Origin: Bacteroides caccae | GTDB taxonomy: Bacteria; Bacteroidota; Bacteroidia; Bacteroidales; Bacteroidaceae | Assembly: GCF_002222615.2 (NCBI RefSeq) | Contig: NZ_CP022412.2 | Coordinates: 1,674,001 to 1,738,000 of the forward strand | Direction: 5' to 3' | Length of the DNA stretch: 64,000 bases | Part shown: positions 8,981 through 18,051 of the stretch, piece by piece | Position numbering within the stretch: position 1 is the first letter of the stretch | How the letters are laid out: each line of letters begins with the position of its first letter | Made by a program: the position numbers and the translations under genes | The notes under the pieces: model-generated | The model's database searches: none | Told to the model about the DNA's origin: nothing | The model's input: only the letters and a program-made list of their open reading frames with translations

Positions 8981-9514
8981 TTATCTGAAGAGAGAGAAGT
9001 TAACACTTCCGTAAACTCTTCTTTCAATGAAGTGAGGGTTCTCTTCAAAATTATTATCTTTTCCATGTTCCAGTACAAATAATCCGTCTTCTTTGAGAAG
9101 GTTATTCTTGAAGATTAACTCCGGTATGGTTTCCAGTTCTTTTAGGGCGTAAGGAGGATCTGCAAAGATAAAGTCAAACTGTTCGCGACTGTTATTGATA
9201 AACTTGAATACATCTCCCCGTATCGGCAGACATTTGTCAGTCTGCACTTCCTTCATAATCTTGCAGATGAATGAATAGTGAGCCGGCTCCTTCTCAACAC
9301 TGATAACGCGGTCGCAGCCTCTGGATACCAGTTCGATACTGATACTGCCTGTTCCGGCAAACAAATCGAGTGCAGTGACTCCTTCCTCGAAATCAATATA
9401 ATTGTTGAGTACATTAAACAGATTCTCTTTGGCAAAATCTGTCGTAGGACGTGCTTTAAAGGTTCGGGGCACATCAAATCTTCTTCGTTTATAAATACCG
9501 CTGATTACTCGCAT
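8981..9514 (-). CDS. rsmD: 16S rRNA (guanine-966-N2)-methyltransferase RsmD
   Basis: This is an SAM-dependent enzyme that methylates G966 of 16S rRNA in the 30S subunit. At 177 aa it has the family's length. The SAM-binding motif I is LDLFAGTGSISIE (residues 49-61) and the catalytic DPPY is at 119-122; the N-terminal RVISGIYKRRRF matches the family signature of basic RNA-contacting residues. Its start overlaps the end of the DUF3822 gene by 10 bp, so the two are probably translationally coupled, a pairing common in Bacteroidetes. Confidence 0.95.
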   Translation of the reverse strand: MRVISGIYKRRRFDVPRTFKARPTTDFAKENLFNVLNNYIDFEEGVTALDLFAGTGSISIELVSRGCDRVISVEKEPAHYSFICKIMKEVQTDKCLPIRGDVFKFINNSREQFDFIFADPPYALKELETIPELIFKNNLLKEDGLFVLEHGKDNNFEENPHFIERRVYGSVNFSLFR

Positions 9515-10275
9515 GTTAATAAGGCTTGCATGTCAATATTAGTTGCAGGATTCATGATGAATACCTGTAAAATGAATTTTCTAAGTTCGTTCATCAGAAT
9601 TTCTTTGTCGGGAAGGGTTCCGGTGAGATGAAGCTCATCCCGTTCCTGGTTGAATTCTAATTGTTTCCACGCATACAGCAAATAGTAAATACGATCTTCT
9701 GTATGGAAGCACTCGAAAGAATTAGCAAGCAGGAGATGTCCCCGTTCGAAACAATAGATGTCGATGCCTTCCTCACGTACGGAAACATACATTTTCTTGC
9801 TATTGCCCAGTCTGCTTTTTACGGAGAAATATTCAATGAGCGGAGTCGATTGAGAATAAAAACGAGCTTCGGGGTATTGTTCGGTTAGAAAAGAGTATGC
9901 GCTTCTGTCTATACCGAAGACAATAACTACATTATTCTTTTTCAGAATATTGTAAATGACCGTTTCATTTTCCCGCTTCTGATGGTTGTGATAGAATAAA
10001 AGGTCGGCCTGCTCTTCTTCAAACAAATCCAATGGCACTATCGTAAAACGCTTGCTAGCCAGCATGATGTTTACCCGTTTGTAAGAATGACCTAAGAAGT
10101 CCGATTCGTGAAACACAGCCTTGAGATTGGCTGTAAGAGATAAAGACGTATCAATCTCCTTTTCTATCACTGAGAAAGAGTCGTCGTGAATCGGGTTATA
10201 GATAGAAAAAGAAAATCCATCCGTACTAAGACGGATGGATAAAGTATATTGTTTTGATTTAGTAAAATCAATCAT
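9505..10275 (-). CDS. DUF3822 family protein, 256 aa
   Basis: This is a cytoplasmic protein of unknown function, recognised as the Bacteroidetes DUF3822 family by its length, its sequence style (IRLSTDGFSFSIYNP near the N-terminus) and its position directly before rsmD. The segmental pattern of beta strands and the ILxxNNVVIVFGIDRSAYSFL region are reminiscent of an ASKHA/actin-like fold, but I see no complete nucleotide-binding motif. It overlaps rsmD by 10 bp downstream and the 228-aa gene by 1 bp upstream, so all three form one tight operon. Confidence 0.8.
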   Translation of the reverse strand: MIDFTKSKQYTLSIRLSTDGFSFSIYNPIHDDSFSVIEKEIDTSLSLTANLKAVFHESDFLGHSYKRVNIMLASKRFTIVPLDLFEEEQADLLFYHNHQKRENETVIYNILKKNNVVIVFGIDRSAYSFLTEQYPEARFYSQSTPLIEYFSVKSRLGNSKKMYVSVREEGIDIYCFERGHLLLANSFECFHTEDRIYYLLYAWKQLEFNQERDELHLTGTLPDKEILMNELRKFILQVFIMNPATNIDMQALLTCE

Positions 10276-10961
10276 TATTCCCAGTTACCAGCACCATTGT
10301 TTGGAGTGTCGATAGAACCTACCATCAAACCACTGTATTTACCTAATTTGGAATCTAAGTCTTTCAGGTTGATAATTTCCTGTTTGTCGAGTCCGCTCAA
10401 ATAAGTATCGTATGGAGCTTTTACTTCGAACAAGTATACAGGAGCACCGGATTTAGCGGTATCGTTTCTAACATTCATTTCGAATTGAGCGCCATTTCCA
10501 TGAGGGATAAATTTCATAGAATCCGGATTGAATCCTTTCGGATAGATAGTATCCAATACAGCTACCCACATAGTGTCACGTTTGAAGTTTTCAAGTCCCC
10601 ATTTCTTAACTTCGTCATATCTGCCGGTCTTCTTAGCTTTTTCGATGATCGACATTGCTTTCTTTTCAGTTAATCCGTCTTCCAACTGCTTGTCTGTCAA
10701 TTGTCCGATTTTCATAACGAACGGCAACTTCTGATTCTTAACGAAGTCAATCAATGTGTCCAATTTAGGAGCATACATTCCGTGGTGAAGCATACGGTAT
10801 TCCTGCTGTGCTTTACGGATGTCAATTAGACGGGCAATGACTGCTTTTTCTCTGTCTTTTTTTGCGTTTTCAAAATTGATAGGACCCATGATGCTGTTGT
10901 AGCAGATGTAAATCAGTGCAGCAGCACAGAGTACTAATACAATATTAAATACTGTTTTCAT
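10275..10961 (-). CDS. Hypothetical protein with one N-terminal membrane segment, 228 aa
   Basis: I do not recognise a named family. Residues about 4-26 (VFNIVLVLCAAALIYICYNSI) form a single membrane anchor, followed by a charged helical stretch (ENAKKDREKAVIARLIDIRKAQQ) and a mixed alpha/beta domain that would lie in the periplasm. The hydrophobic N-terminal helix running into a charged helix resembles pseudopilin architecture, but no prepilin peptidase site (G/A before F/M) is evident, so I do not call it one. It is the first gene of the operon with DUF3822 and rsmD, with a 1-bp stop/start overlap. Confidence 0.8.
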   Translation of the reverse strand: MKTVFNIVLVLCAAALIYICYNSIMGPINFENAKKDREKAVIARLIDIRKAQQEYRMLHHGMYAPKLDTLIDFVKNQKLPFVMKIGQLTDKQLEDGLTEKKAMSIIEKAKKTGRYDEVKKWGLENFKRDTMWVAVLDTIYPKGFNPDSMKFIPHGNGAQFEMNVRNDTAKSGAPVYLFEVKAPYDTYLSGLDKQEIINLKDLDSKLGKYSGLMVGSIDTPNNGAGNWE

Positions 10962-10996
10962 GATAAATTATGTTTTTAGTTGTTATATTCGCATCG

Positions 10997-11004
10997 CAAA
11001 AATA
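10997..11004 (-). promoter_or_regulatory. Putative -7 box of the 10961-8981 operon
   Basis: TATTTTTG on the minus strand, 35 nt before the start codon at 10961, fits TAnnTTTG. A -33 TTTG is not obvious in the AT-rich sequence upstream. Confidence 0.5.
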
Positions 11005-11056
11005 GAATAAATTAATTTAAATACGATAGTTCCAGGAACTTTTTTCTCGTACAAAA

Positions 11057-12475
11057 ATGATAAATAACTATTTAGAAAGGCAAATTAAGGAAAATTTTCC
11101 TTATGAACCAACTTTAGAGCAGGAAATTGCTGTAAAATCTCTTTCAGAGTTTCTTCTGTCTACCTTGGCGGATGAAGTTTTCATCCTCAGAGGCTATGCC
11201 GGTACTGGTAAAACATCTCTAGTAGGGGCATTGGTGAAAACGATGAACCAGTTGCAGCAAAAGTCTGTTTTACTGGCTCCAACGGGACGTGCGGCAAAAG
11301 TTTTTTCGGCCTATGCGGGACATTCTGCCTTTACTATCCATAAGAAAATATATAGACAACAGTCTTTTTCTAATGAAATCAGTAATTTTTCGATTAATGA
11401 TAATCTTGCTACAAATACTTTGTTTATTGTTGATGAGGCTTCGATGATTTCTAATGAAGGGTTGTCGGGCAGTGTATTCGGTACGGGACGTTTGTTGGAT
11501 GACTTGGTGCAGTTCGTGTATTCGAGACAAGGTTGCCGTCTTTTGTTAATGGGAGATACGGCACAGCTTCCGCCGGTGGGAGAGGAGTTAAGTCCCGCGT
11601 TGTTTGCCGATGCATTGAAAGGATATGGACTTGAAGTTCGTGAGGTCGATTTGACTCAAGTAGTTCGTCAGGTGCAACAATCCGGCATCTTGTGGAATGC
11701 GACTCAATTGCGGCAATTGATAGCAGCAGATGAATGCTATTCGTTACCAAAGATAAAAGTGACCGGCTTTCCGGATATACAAGTCGTTCCGGGAGTAGAA
11801 TTGATAGAAAAGCTGACCGATTGTTATGACCATGACGGAATGGATGAAACGATTGTGATTTGTCGCTCTAATAAACGCGCGAACTTATATAATAATGGAA
11901 TACGTGCGCAGATACTTTGGCGGGAAGATGAATTGAATTCCGGAGATATGTTAATGGTAGCCAAGAATAATTATTATTGGACGGAGAAATATAAAGAAAT
12001 GGATTTCATAGCCAACGGAGAGATTGCAATTGTTCGCCGTGTCCGTCGTACCCGTGAAATGTACGGCTTCCGTTTTGCGGAAGTCACTCTCAGATTTCCC
12101 GATCAGAATGATTTTGAATTGGATGCTAATTTGTTGTTGGATACTCTACATTCAGATTCGCCTGCATTACCGAAAGCGGATAATGACCGGTTATTTTACA
12201 CAGTGCTGGAAGATTATATCGATATTCCCAATAAACGTGACCGGATGAAGAAGATGAAAGCTGACCCACATTATAATGCGTTACAAGTGAAGTATGCGTA
12301 TGCGGTCACTTGTCATAAGGCACAAGGTGGCCAGTGGCAGAATGTGTTCCTGGATCAGGGATATATGACGGATGAATACTTGACTCCCGATTACTTTCGT
12401 TGGTTGTATACGGCGTTTACTCGTGCGACGAAGACGTTGTATTTGGTGAATTATCCGAAAGAACAAGTGGAGTGA
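11057..12475 (+). CDS. RecD/Dda-like ATP-dependent DNA helicase, 472 aa
   Basis: This is a superfamily-1B helicase of the short RecD2/Dda type. The order of motifs is Walker A GYAGTGKT (46-53), motif Ia LLAPTGRAA, Walker B VDEAS (125-129), motif III LLMGDTAQLPPVG, and a C-terminal UvrD-like half with VTCHKAQGGQW and YTAFTRATKTLYLV. It lacks RecB/RecC partners nearby and lacks the N-terminal extension of true RecD, so a general role in DNA processing is all that can be said. It is divergent from the membrane-protein/DUF3822/rsmD operon and followed by a strong terminator. Confidence 0.93.
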   Translation: MINNYLERQIKENFPYEPTLEQEIAVKSLSEFLLSTLADEVFILRGYAGTGKTSLVGALVKTMNQLQQKSVLLAPTGRAAKVFSAYAGHSAFTIHKKIYRQQSFSNEISNFSINDNLATNTLFIVDEASMISNEGLSGSVFGTGRLLDDLVQFVYSRQGCRLLLMGDTAQLPPVGEELSPALFADALKGYGLEVREVDLTQVVRQVQQSGILWNATQLRQLIAADECYSLPKIKVTGFPDIQVVPGVELIEKLTDCYDHDGMDETIVICRSNKRANLYNNGIRAQILWREDELNSGDMLMVAKNNYYWTEKYKEMDFIANGEIAIVRRVRRTREMYGFRFAEVTLRFPDQNDFELDANLLLDTLHSDSPALPKADNDRLFYTVLEDYIDIPNKRDRMKKMKADPHYNALQVKYAYAVTCHKAQGGQWQNVFLDQGYMTDEYLTPDYFRWLYTAFTRATKTLYLVNYPKEQVE

Positions 12476-12486
12476 TTTAGTTGAAA

Positions 12487-12528
12487 AAAACAGTAGATTA
12501 AAGGAGAAGTTCCCAATCTACTGTTTTT
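12487..12528. terminator. Bidirectional terminator between helicase gene and susD-like gene
   Basis: AAAACAGTAGATT and AATCTACTGTTTT form a 13-bp perfect stem with a 16-nt loop. T runs occur on both sides (TTTTT on plus, TTTTTTT on minus), so it can end both converging transcripts. Confidence 0.85.
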
Positions 12529-12614
12529 CTGATTCTATCTAAGAAGACAAGTTCCTGTCATTAGATTTTTTCAGGCTTTGGCACAAAGAGTTTTAGCACT
12601 TTGTTAGTGACTGA

Positions 12615-14339
12615 TTATCGGAAGTTGTTTGGCTGTACACGTTGACCATTGTCATTATTTGTATCTGCCACATCCCACCAGATTTTCGTTCCCTGGTTGT
12701 CGCCCATCGGCCGGTTGGGGTTAAAGGATTCACTTTGAGGGTATTTGATCCGTTTGATGAACTTACCTTCAGGCACGTCACCGTCCGAGTTGTTTTCTTC
12801 GATATTCAGCAATTCAGGATAATCTGTACGGCGGAATTCTGCCCAACCTTCATTGCCGTTCGGGAAGATCGAAATCCATTTTTGGGTGATGATCTCTTTC
12901 AAGGCTTTCTCCTTGTCACTTCCGGATACATCTTGTTTGTTCTTCAATCCGTCAATATAGGCTTGTTTTTTAGCCTCATCAATATTATAGTAATCCATGG
13001 ACGCTCTAATTCCGTCAATATAATATTGCTCAACTGAGCCTGTCGTCCAATTTCTGAGAGCAGCTTCTGCCAACATGAACCGACTCTCCGCATAGCTCAT
13101 CCAAACCAGTTCGCGAGCTTCGCTAAACCAATAGTTATCATCTAAATTATTATGATCCGAACTTATCAGTTTATTACATCTTACAGGAGAGTAACTTTTT
13201 GTCGCATCCTCTCCTTGTACATCCATATTACCAATCGGACATCCGGCAAAGTCCTTATTGCTTTCTTTGGCTTCCTTAAGATCTGAAAATGGACTTGGGC
13301 GCCACCACAGTATTTCGCATCGGGGATCTAATACTTCAGATTCATTTTTATAGGCCTTTTCCAAATCTTTCGACATAACCATTTGCGCTCCCCAACCGAA
13401 TATCAGCGCATGGATATTTTCAGATCCGCCGCCTCCTTCACCACCTTTGTCGATAGGGGCAACTTTCGGTACAGTTCTCATGTTGTCTGCATTGCTTTGC
13501 ATCAAACCATAAGTGCTCTCGATTGCTTTTTTCCCTTCTTCTTGGGCACGATCCGGATCGACATTTGAAATACGAAGCGCCAGACGCAAACGTAAAGTAT
13601 TGGCAAAGCGTAACCATTTGTTGATGTCGCCTCCATAGCAACGGTCATTACTTCCTTTTCCTTCTCCCCAGTTCAAACCTTTGTCGGGTTTGATGTTGGT
13701 GATAGCTTCATCCAGCAGTTTGAACATAGCATCGTACACATCCTTTTGGCTGGTATATGAAATATACTGTGTCGGGGGTAACATTCCTTTTATGTAGTAC
13801 GACAATGGAATATCACCGTATGTATCTGTCTGCATAGAAATGAGGAATGCATAATAAATACGGGTTACGTAGAACTCGTTCCAGTATTTGTCTTTATTGA
13901 CGAAATGACAGACTTTGATAATTTGTGCATATTCGTTTGCAGTACGGTCATTATAGAAATGATCCCATCTGTTTCTGGACCAGTCGTCAGTATATACGTA
14001 TGTGCAGGCTTTTTCATGGAAACCGGCAGATGTATTTGCCATATAGCCGGCATAAATGTCATGAGTTAAGTTGGTGGTTACCTGATAATCATTGTAAGGT
14101 CCCTCATTCGTTAGATTACGGAACAAACTACCAATTGAAGTTTCTGCTTCTTTTAATGCTTTTATATCAGCTTCAGGCAGTTCATAATCAATATCAATGC
14201 CTTCAGGACTTACATCGGTATTAGAAGTACCCGGTGAATAAGGAGGTTCGTACGGGTTGGTGTTCATTTCATCAAAATCTGAGCATGCTGCTAGAGCAAG
14301 TAGAGATGCGAATGCAAGTGTTTTATAATAGAATTTCAT
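12615..14339 (-). CDS. SusD/RagB-family surface glycan-binding lipoprotein, 574 aa
   Basis: It is the outer-surface partner that captures oligosaccharide for the SusC-type porin. The lipobox is in SLLALAACSDF, with the acylated Cys near residue 19 and Asp/acidic residues following, as in Bacteroides surface-exposed lipoproteins. The body shows the SusD/RagB pattern: TPR-like helices with WNEFYVTRIYYAFLI, the ANTLRLRLALRIS signature, and a C-terminal WISIFPNGNEGWAEFRRTDYP block typical of SusD-2-type proteins. It begins 20 bp after the susC stop and is surely co-transcribed. The C-terminal end is intact and the bidirectional terminator at 12487 closes the unit. The ligand is inferred to be a mannose-containing glycan from the neighbouring GH92 genes. 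Confidence 0.93.
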   Translation of the reverse strand: MKFYYKTLAFASLLALAACSDFDEMNTNPYEPPYSPGTSNTDVSPEGIDIDYELPEADIKALKEAETSIGSLFRNLTNEGPYNDYQVTTNLTHDIYAGYMANTSAGFHEKACTYVYTDDWSRNRWDHFYNDRTANEYAQIIKVCHFVNKDKYWNEFYVTRIYYAFLISMQTDTYGDIPLSYYIKGMLPPTQYISYTSQKDVYDAMFKLLDEAITNIKPDKGLNWGEGKGSNDRCYGGDINKWLRFANTLRLRLALRISNVDPDRAQEEGKKAIESTYGLMQSNADNMRTVPKVAPIDKGGEGGGGSENIHALIFGWGAQMVMSKDLEKAYKNESEVLDPRCEILWWRPSPFSDLKEAKESNKDFAGCPIGNMDVQGEDATKSYSPVRCNKLISSDHNNLDDNYWFSEARELVWMSYAESRFMLAEAALRNWTTGSVEQYYIDGIRASMDYYNIDEAKKQAYIDGLKNKQDVSGSDKEKALKEIITQKWISIFPNGNEGWAEFRRTDYPELLNIEENNSDGDVPEGKFIKRIKYPQSESFNPNRPMGDNQGTKIWWDVADTNNDNGQRVQPNNFR

Positions 14340-14359
14340 AACTTCTTTTTATGTTTAGA

Positions 14360-17300
14360 TTAGAAACCAAGATTAATAGAAAGACCGAATGTACGTGTGT
14401 AAGGAACAGACATATAATCGATAGCTTGAGAGAACATACTTGTGTCATAACCTCCTTCGGGACTTGTTCCCGGTGTATGTTTCATCAGGTAAGCCAAGTT
14501 ACGGGCAACGAATGCTACGTTCAGTGAAGTTAAAGGAGTCTTCTTCAGTATGGATTTCGGGAAAGAATAACCTAATGACAATTCTTTCAATTTGATGAAT
14601 GAAGCATCGTATACGAATTCTTCGGCCATACCACTCATTGATGTGTAATATCTTTGAGCGTTCATAGCTGTTGAGTTTACAGTACCGTCGGCGGTCACAC
14701 CCGGAGCAACGATTTTCCAGCCATTCTCTGCATTACCACGATTAGCGGTGCGTGCTGCCAATCCTGTGCTGGTTGCCATTGCCTCGGATACAGAAACAAT
14801 GTCACCACCAAATTTCATATCGAACAATGCAGAAAGAGTAAATCCTTTGTAGGTGAATGATGGAGAAACGGACATTAATAAGTCCGGTTCAATATTACCG
14901 ATCGGATGATCCAATGTGTATTGGAAAGCGTCTTCACCAGAGACCTTGGTCGGACGGCCTTGTTTATTAACTATCATATTACCGTTTTCATCACGCTTGT
15001 ACAGGTTTTTGGCATAAATTTCACCCAAGCGGTGTCCTACGCGTGTACCGACATTGATTGGGAAATTTGCATCTCCATTGAAGAAGAGATAATCAACGCC
15101 ATCTGCCAGTTCTTTTACTTTAGATACATTCCTGGATAAGTTGATATTCAAATCGAACGTGAAATCTTTCGTTTGTACAGGAGTAGAATATAGCATGAAT
15201 TCGAATCCTTGGTTGACAATTAAACCGGAGTTAATCATTTTACCACCACTCCAAGGAGCCGGTGCAGGGACTTTCATGATCTGGTTCTTGGTACGGCTGT
15301 TGTAATAAGTGAAGTCGAATCCCAGACGATTATTGAGGAATTTCATATCCAAACCGGCTTCATACGAGGAGGAAATCTCCGGCTTCAACTGGTCATTCTT
15401 TTTAATATCAGATTTTGTGATATTGAGCACTCCGTTGCTGAATGCATAGCTCAATGTATTATACAGGTTGTATGGTTCTGTATCTTTACTTACTTGTGCG
15501 GCAGATAGGCGAACTTTGGCAAATGTGAGCCATGAAGGTAATGTCTTGTCTAATGAACGAAGAAAATCTGTTATGATGAAACTTAAGTTTGCAGATGGAT
15601 AGAAGAATGAACGGTTGCTGGAGGGTAATGTGGACGACCAGTCGTTACGTGCAGTCAAGTCCATTGACAAATACTCTTTCCATGCAAGTTGTGCAGATGC
15701 AAATACAGAGTTGGTAGCGCGTTCGTGTCCAGCTTCAGCAGCACTGTTCAGAATATTTGCGGCATTGAATATCCATTGGTTCTTGTTCACCATGTCTTTT
15801 GTTTCAGCCGACAAGGTCTCAAATTTCTGATACATGAAGTTGGCACCTACTGTGTAGCCGATACGGAAATTTTCTCCGATACGGTTGTCTCCGGCAAGGA
15901 TAAATTCTGCATTTGACTCAAAGAAGTTTTCCTCACTGCGGCTCATACGGTCATCGGTAATGTTTTCGATAGTTTTACCGATACCGTTCGATAAGTCGGT
16001 GCTTTGAACACGTGTACGGTAATAGTCGAATGCATATTTGGCGCTAAAGTGTAACCAGTCGGTAAAGTTGATTTTTGCGTTGTAGTATCCGAAAGCTCTC
16101 CAACGTTCGTCAGAATTATGGCGCTGGTCTTGTACGTAATATGGATTTTCCAATCCGGGGTTCGGGCCTGCCCAATTCACGTGTGCGGAGTTTTCTGTTG
16201 AATAATTCTTTAAATCATCCAAAGACACGTTGTGCGGAATACCGATTAACTGTGCAATAACTCCATAACTTCCGAAATAGGGACGATCTTCTGCCTTGGT
16301 TCGTGATAAGGAGACTTTTCCTTCCATAGAGAGATATTGGTTCATTTCTGCACCGGCGTTCAGGTCAATATTTATCTTATCCAATTTCTCGTTCGGGAAT
16401 AAACCTTTATTGTTAGAACTGCCGAAAGATGCACGGAAATGAGACTTGTCGGTTACATTACTGATAGACACATTATGGTTGTGGGCAAAACCGGTGTTGA
16501 AATAATCTTCCAGTTTGTTTCCATACTTAGAATAAGCACGTTGTTCTCCGTTCCAGGCTTCTACCATGTGTCCATCCAATTCGCTACCCCAACTACTGCT
16601 CGCAGCCTTATTGTAAACACCGTCTGTTCCTTGACCGTAGCGTTCCTGCATTTTCAGTGTTTCAGCTACTGTGCTCCATGTGAAGTTCCCGCTATAACGA
16701 ACACCGAATCCTTCTTTTTTTGAACCTTTTTTGGTTGTTATCAGGATGACACCATTACCGGCACGTGAACCGTAGAGAGCGGCAGCATTCGGACCTTTCA
16801 GTACAGAAATGGTTTCGATGTCATCGGGATTAATGTCGACAGAGGCACCGCCACGGTCTACACCGCCATAGTAAGAAGCGTCAGAACTGTTGTTGTCGCT
16901 GAAAGGCACACCATCGATAATCCATAAAGGTTGGTTATTGTCTGATAAGGAGGAATTACCACGAATCGTAATCTTGGTGGAACCTCCCAAACCTGTACCT
17001 GCCGTATTCATCTGAAGACCTGCCACTTTTCCTTGCAAAGCGCTTGTCACAGAAGGATCTCCGGTCTTGTTCAGCTGGTCGCTTTTTATTTCCTGAACTG
17101 CATATCCCAGCATTTTCTTTTCGCGTTTGATACCTAATGCGGTAACGACGACTTCATCGATAACTTGAGTATCGTCCGACATCGTGACATTGAGAGTCGG
17201 TTTGTTGCCCGGAATCTCTAATGTCTTATATCCTATATAGGAAAATACCAATACAGGTTGTTCACCGCTGACCTTGAGGGTATAATTGCCATCCATATCT

Positions 17301-17746
17301 GTAATGGTACCATTACTTGTTCCTTTTTGCAGGATACTGACACCAATCAGCATTTCTCCTTTAGTATCGATGACTTGTCCGGTAATCGTGTGTTCCTGGC
17401 CAACTTGTTGTTGGTTGGTTTGCTGTGCATTTTTTTCTGACAGGTATACAATATTGTCTTCTACCTTGTACGAAATGCTTGTTCCGCTCAGAAGAGAGTT
17501 GAGGACTTGTTCTAAAGAAGCGTCTTTTACATTCACTGCCTCTACTTGGGTGGCAGATAACTTGTCGTTATAAAAGAATTGATACTTAGACTGGGACTGT
17601 ATCTGTTTAATAACAGTTCCTAAGTTTGTGCGTGTAGTTGATAATGTCAACTGTGCGGTAGCCCATTGTAATGGGATTGCCATGAAAATTAAAACCAATA
17701 AAGCTCGAAGTAAGTTCGACTTTTGAATAGAATGATTGCTTTCCAT
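14360..17746 (-). CDS. SusC/RagA-family TonB-linked outer-membrane transporter with STN domain, 1128 aa
   Basis: This imports glycan fragments across the outer membrane using TonB energy. The signal peptide ends near residue 32 (PLQWATAQ). An STN (secretin/TonB N-terminal) domain at about 33-103 (TRTNLGTVIKQIQSQSKYQF) is the hallmark of transporters that signal to a FecR anti-sigma factor. Next come a carboxypeptidase-like domain (HTITGQVIDTKGEMLIGVSI, about 119-200), a TonB-box-like VIDEVVVTALG, a plug with TIRGNSSLSDNNQPLWIIDG, and a long barrel ending in FGLSINLGF with terminal Phe. The STN domain plus the FecR/ECF-sigma pair at 23281-24879 suggests trans-envelope regulation of this locus. 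The unusual palindrome array at 17934-18037 lies in its leader region. Confidence 0.95.
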   Translation of the reverse strand: MESNHSIQKSNLLRALLVLIFMAIPLQWATAQLTLSTTRTNLGTVIKQIQSQSKYQFFYNDKLSATQVEAVNVKDASLEQVLNSLLSGTSISYKVEDNIVYLSEKNAQQTNQQQVGQEHTITGQVIDTKGEMLIGVSILQKGTSNGTITDMDGNYTLKVSGEQPVLVFSYIGYKTLEIPGNKPTLNVTMSDDTQVIDEVVVTALGIKREKKMLGYAVQEIKSDQLNKTGDPSVTSALQGKVAGLQMNTAGTGLGGSTKITIRGNSSLSDNNQPLWIIDGVPFSDNNSSDASYYGGVDRGGASVDINPDDIETISVLKGPNAAALYGSRAGNGVILITTKKGSKKEGFGVRYSGNFTWSTVAETLKMQERYGQGTDGVYNKAASSSWGSELDGHMVEAWNGEQRAYSKYGNKLEDYFNTGFAHNHNVSISNVTDKSHFRASFGSSNNKGLFPNEKLDKINIDLNAGAEMNQYLSMEGKVSLSRTKAEDRPYFGSYGVIAQLIGIPHNVSLDDLKNYSTENSAHVNWAGPNPGLENPYYVQDQRHNSDERWRAFGYYNAKINFTDWLHFSAKYAFDYYRTRVQSTDLSNGIGKTIENITDDRMSRSEENFFESNAEFILAGDNRIGENFRIGYTVGANFMYQKFETLSAETKDMVNKNQWIFNAANILNSAAEAGHERATNSVFASAQLAWKEYLSMDLTARNDWSSTLPSSNRSFFYPSANLSFIITDFLRSLDKTLPSWLTFAKVRLSAAQVSKDTEPYNLYNTLSYAFSNGVLNITKSDIKKNDQLKPEISSSYEAGLDMKFLNNRLGFDFTYYNSRTKNQIMKVPAPAPWSGGKMINSGLIVNQGFEFMLYSTPVQTKDFTFDLNINLSRNVSKVKELADGVDYLFFNGDANFPINVGTRVGHRLGEIYAKNLYKRDENGNMIVNKQGRPTKVSGEDAFQYTLDHPIGNIEPDLLMSVSPSFTYKGFTLSALFDMKFGGDIVSVSEAMATSTGLAARTANRGNAENGWKIVAPGVTADGTVNSTAMNAQRYYTSMSGMAEEFVYDASFIKLKELSLGYSFPKSILKKTPLTSLNVAFVARNLAYLMKHTPGTSPEGGYDTSMFSQAIDYMSVPYTRTFGLSINLGF

Positions 17747-17933
17747 ACATTTAATTTAATGGTTGTATAAAAATTATTGAACTAATAAAAGAAGTCTTAT
17801 TTTCTTCTTTTATAAATAAAACAATGCTAACGCAATAAACACTTAGTCTAATTTATCTTTTTTTCTTTATATAATTAAGAGTATTATGATTTCGTGTGTA
17901 AATCCCTTTGTACTATCATTGCAGTGCTTCTCA

Positions 17934-18037
17934 TTTAAGAGTTGTGACATGGGCTTGGCACAGTTGTGCCACCACGGTGTCATTGTTGTGACAAGCCCGT
18001 GGCACAGTTGTGCCAATGCTGTGTTGCAGTTATGTCA
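17934..18037. repeat. Five 16-bp near-palindromes at exact 22-bp period upstream of susC
   Basis: Units start at 17934, 17956, 17978, 18000 and 18022. Units two and four are identical (TGGCACAGTTGTGCCA); unit three is TGTCATTGTTGTGACA; the outer two keep mainly one half-site (GTTGTGACA; GTTATGTCA). The consensus is TGnCACAGTTGTGnCA. Spacers are 6 bp and the GGGCT and AGCCC spacers are themselves inverted with respect to each other, so GGGCTTG (17951-17957) can also pair with CAAGCCC (17992-17998). The array lies between the stop of the DUF6078 gene and the susC start, in the 305-bp gap 17747-18051; the remainder of that gap (17750-17930) is plain AT-rich leader. Confidence 0.85.
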
Positions 18038-18051
18038 ATTGGGAGACCGGA

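Noticed and set aside
17934..18037. CRISPR array
   Set aside because: Units are palindromic 16-mers with 6-bp spacers and only five copies; there are no cas genes. The same applies to 52258-52403.
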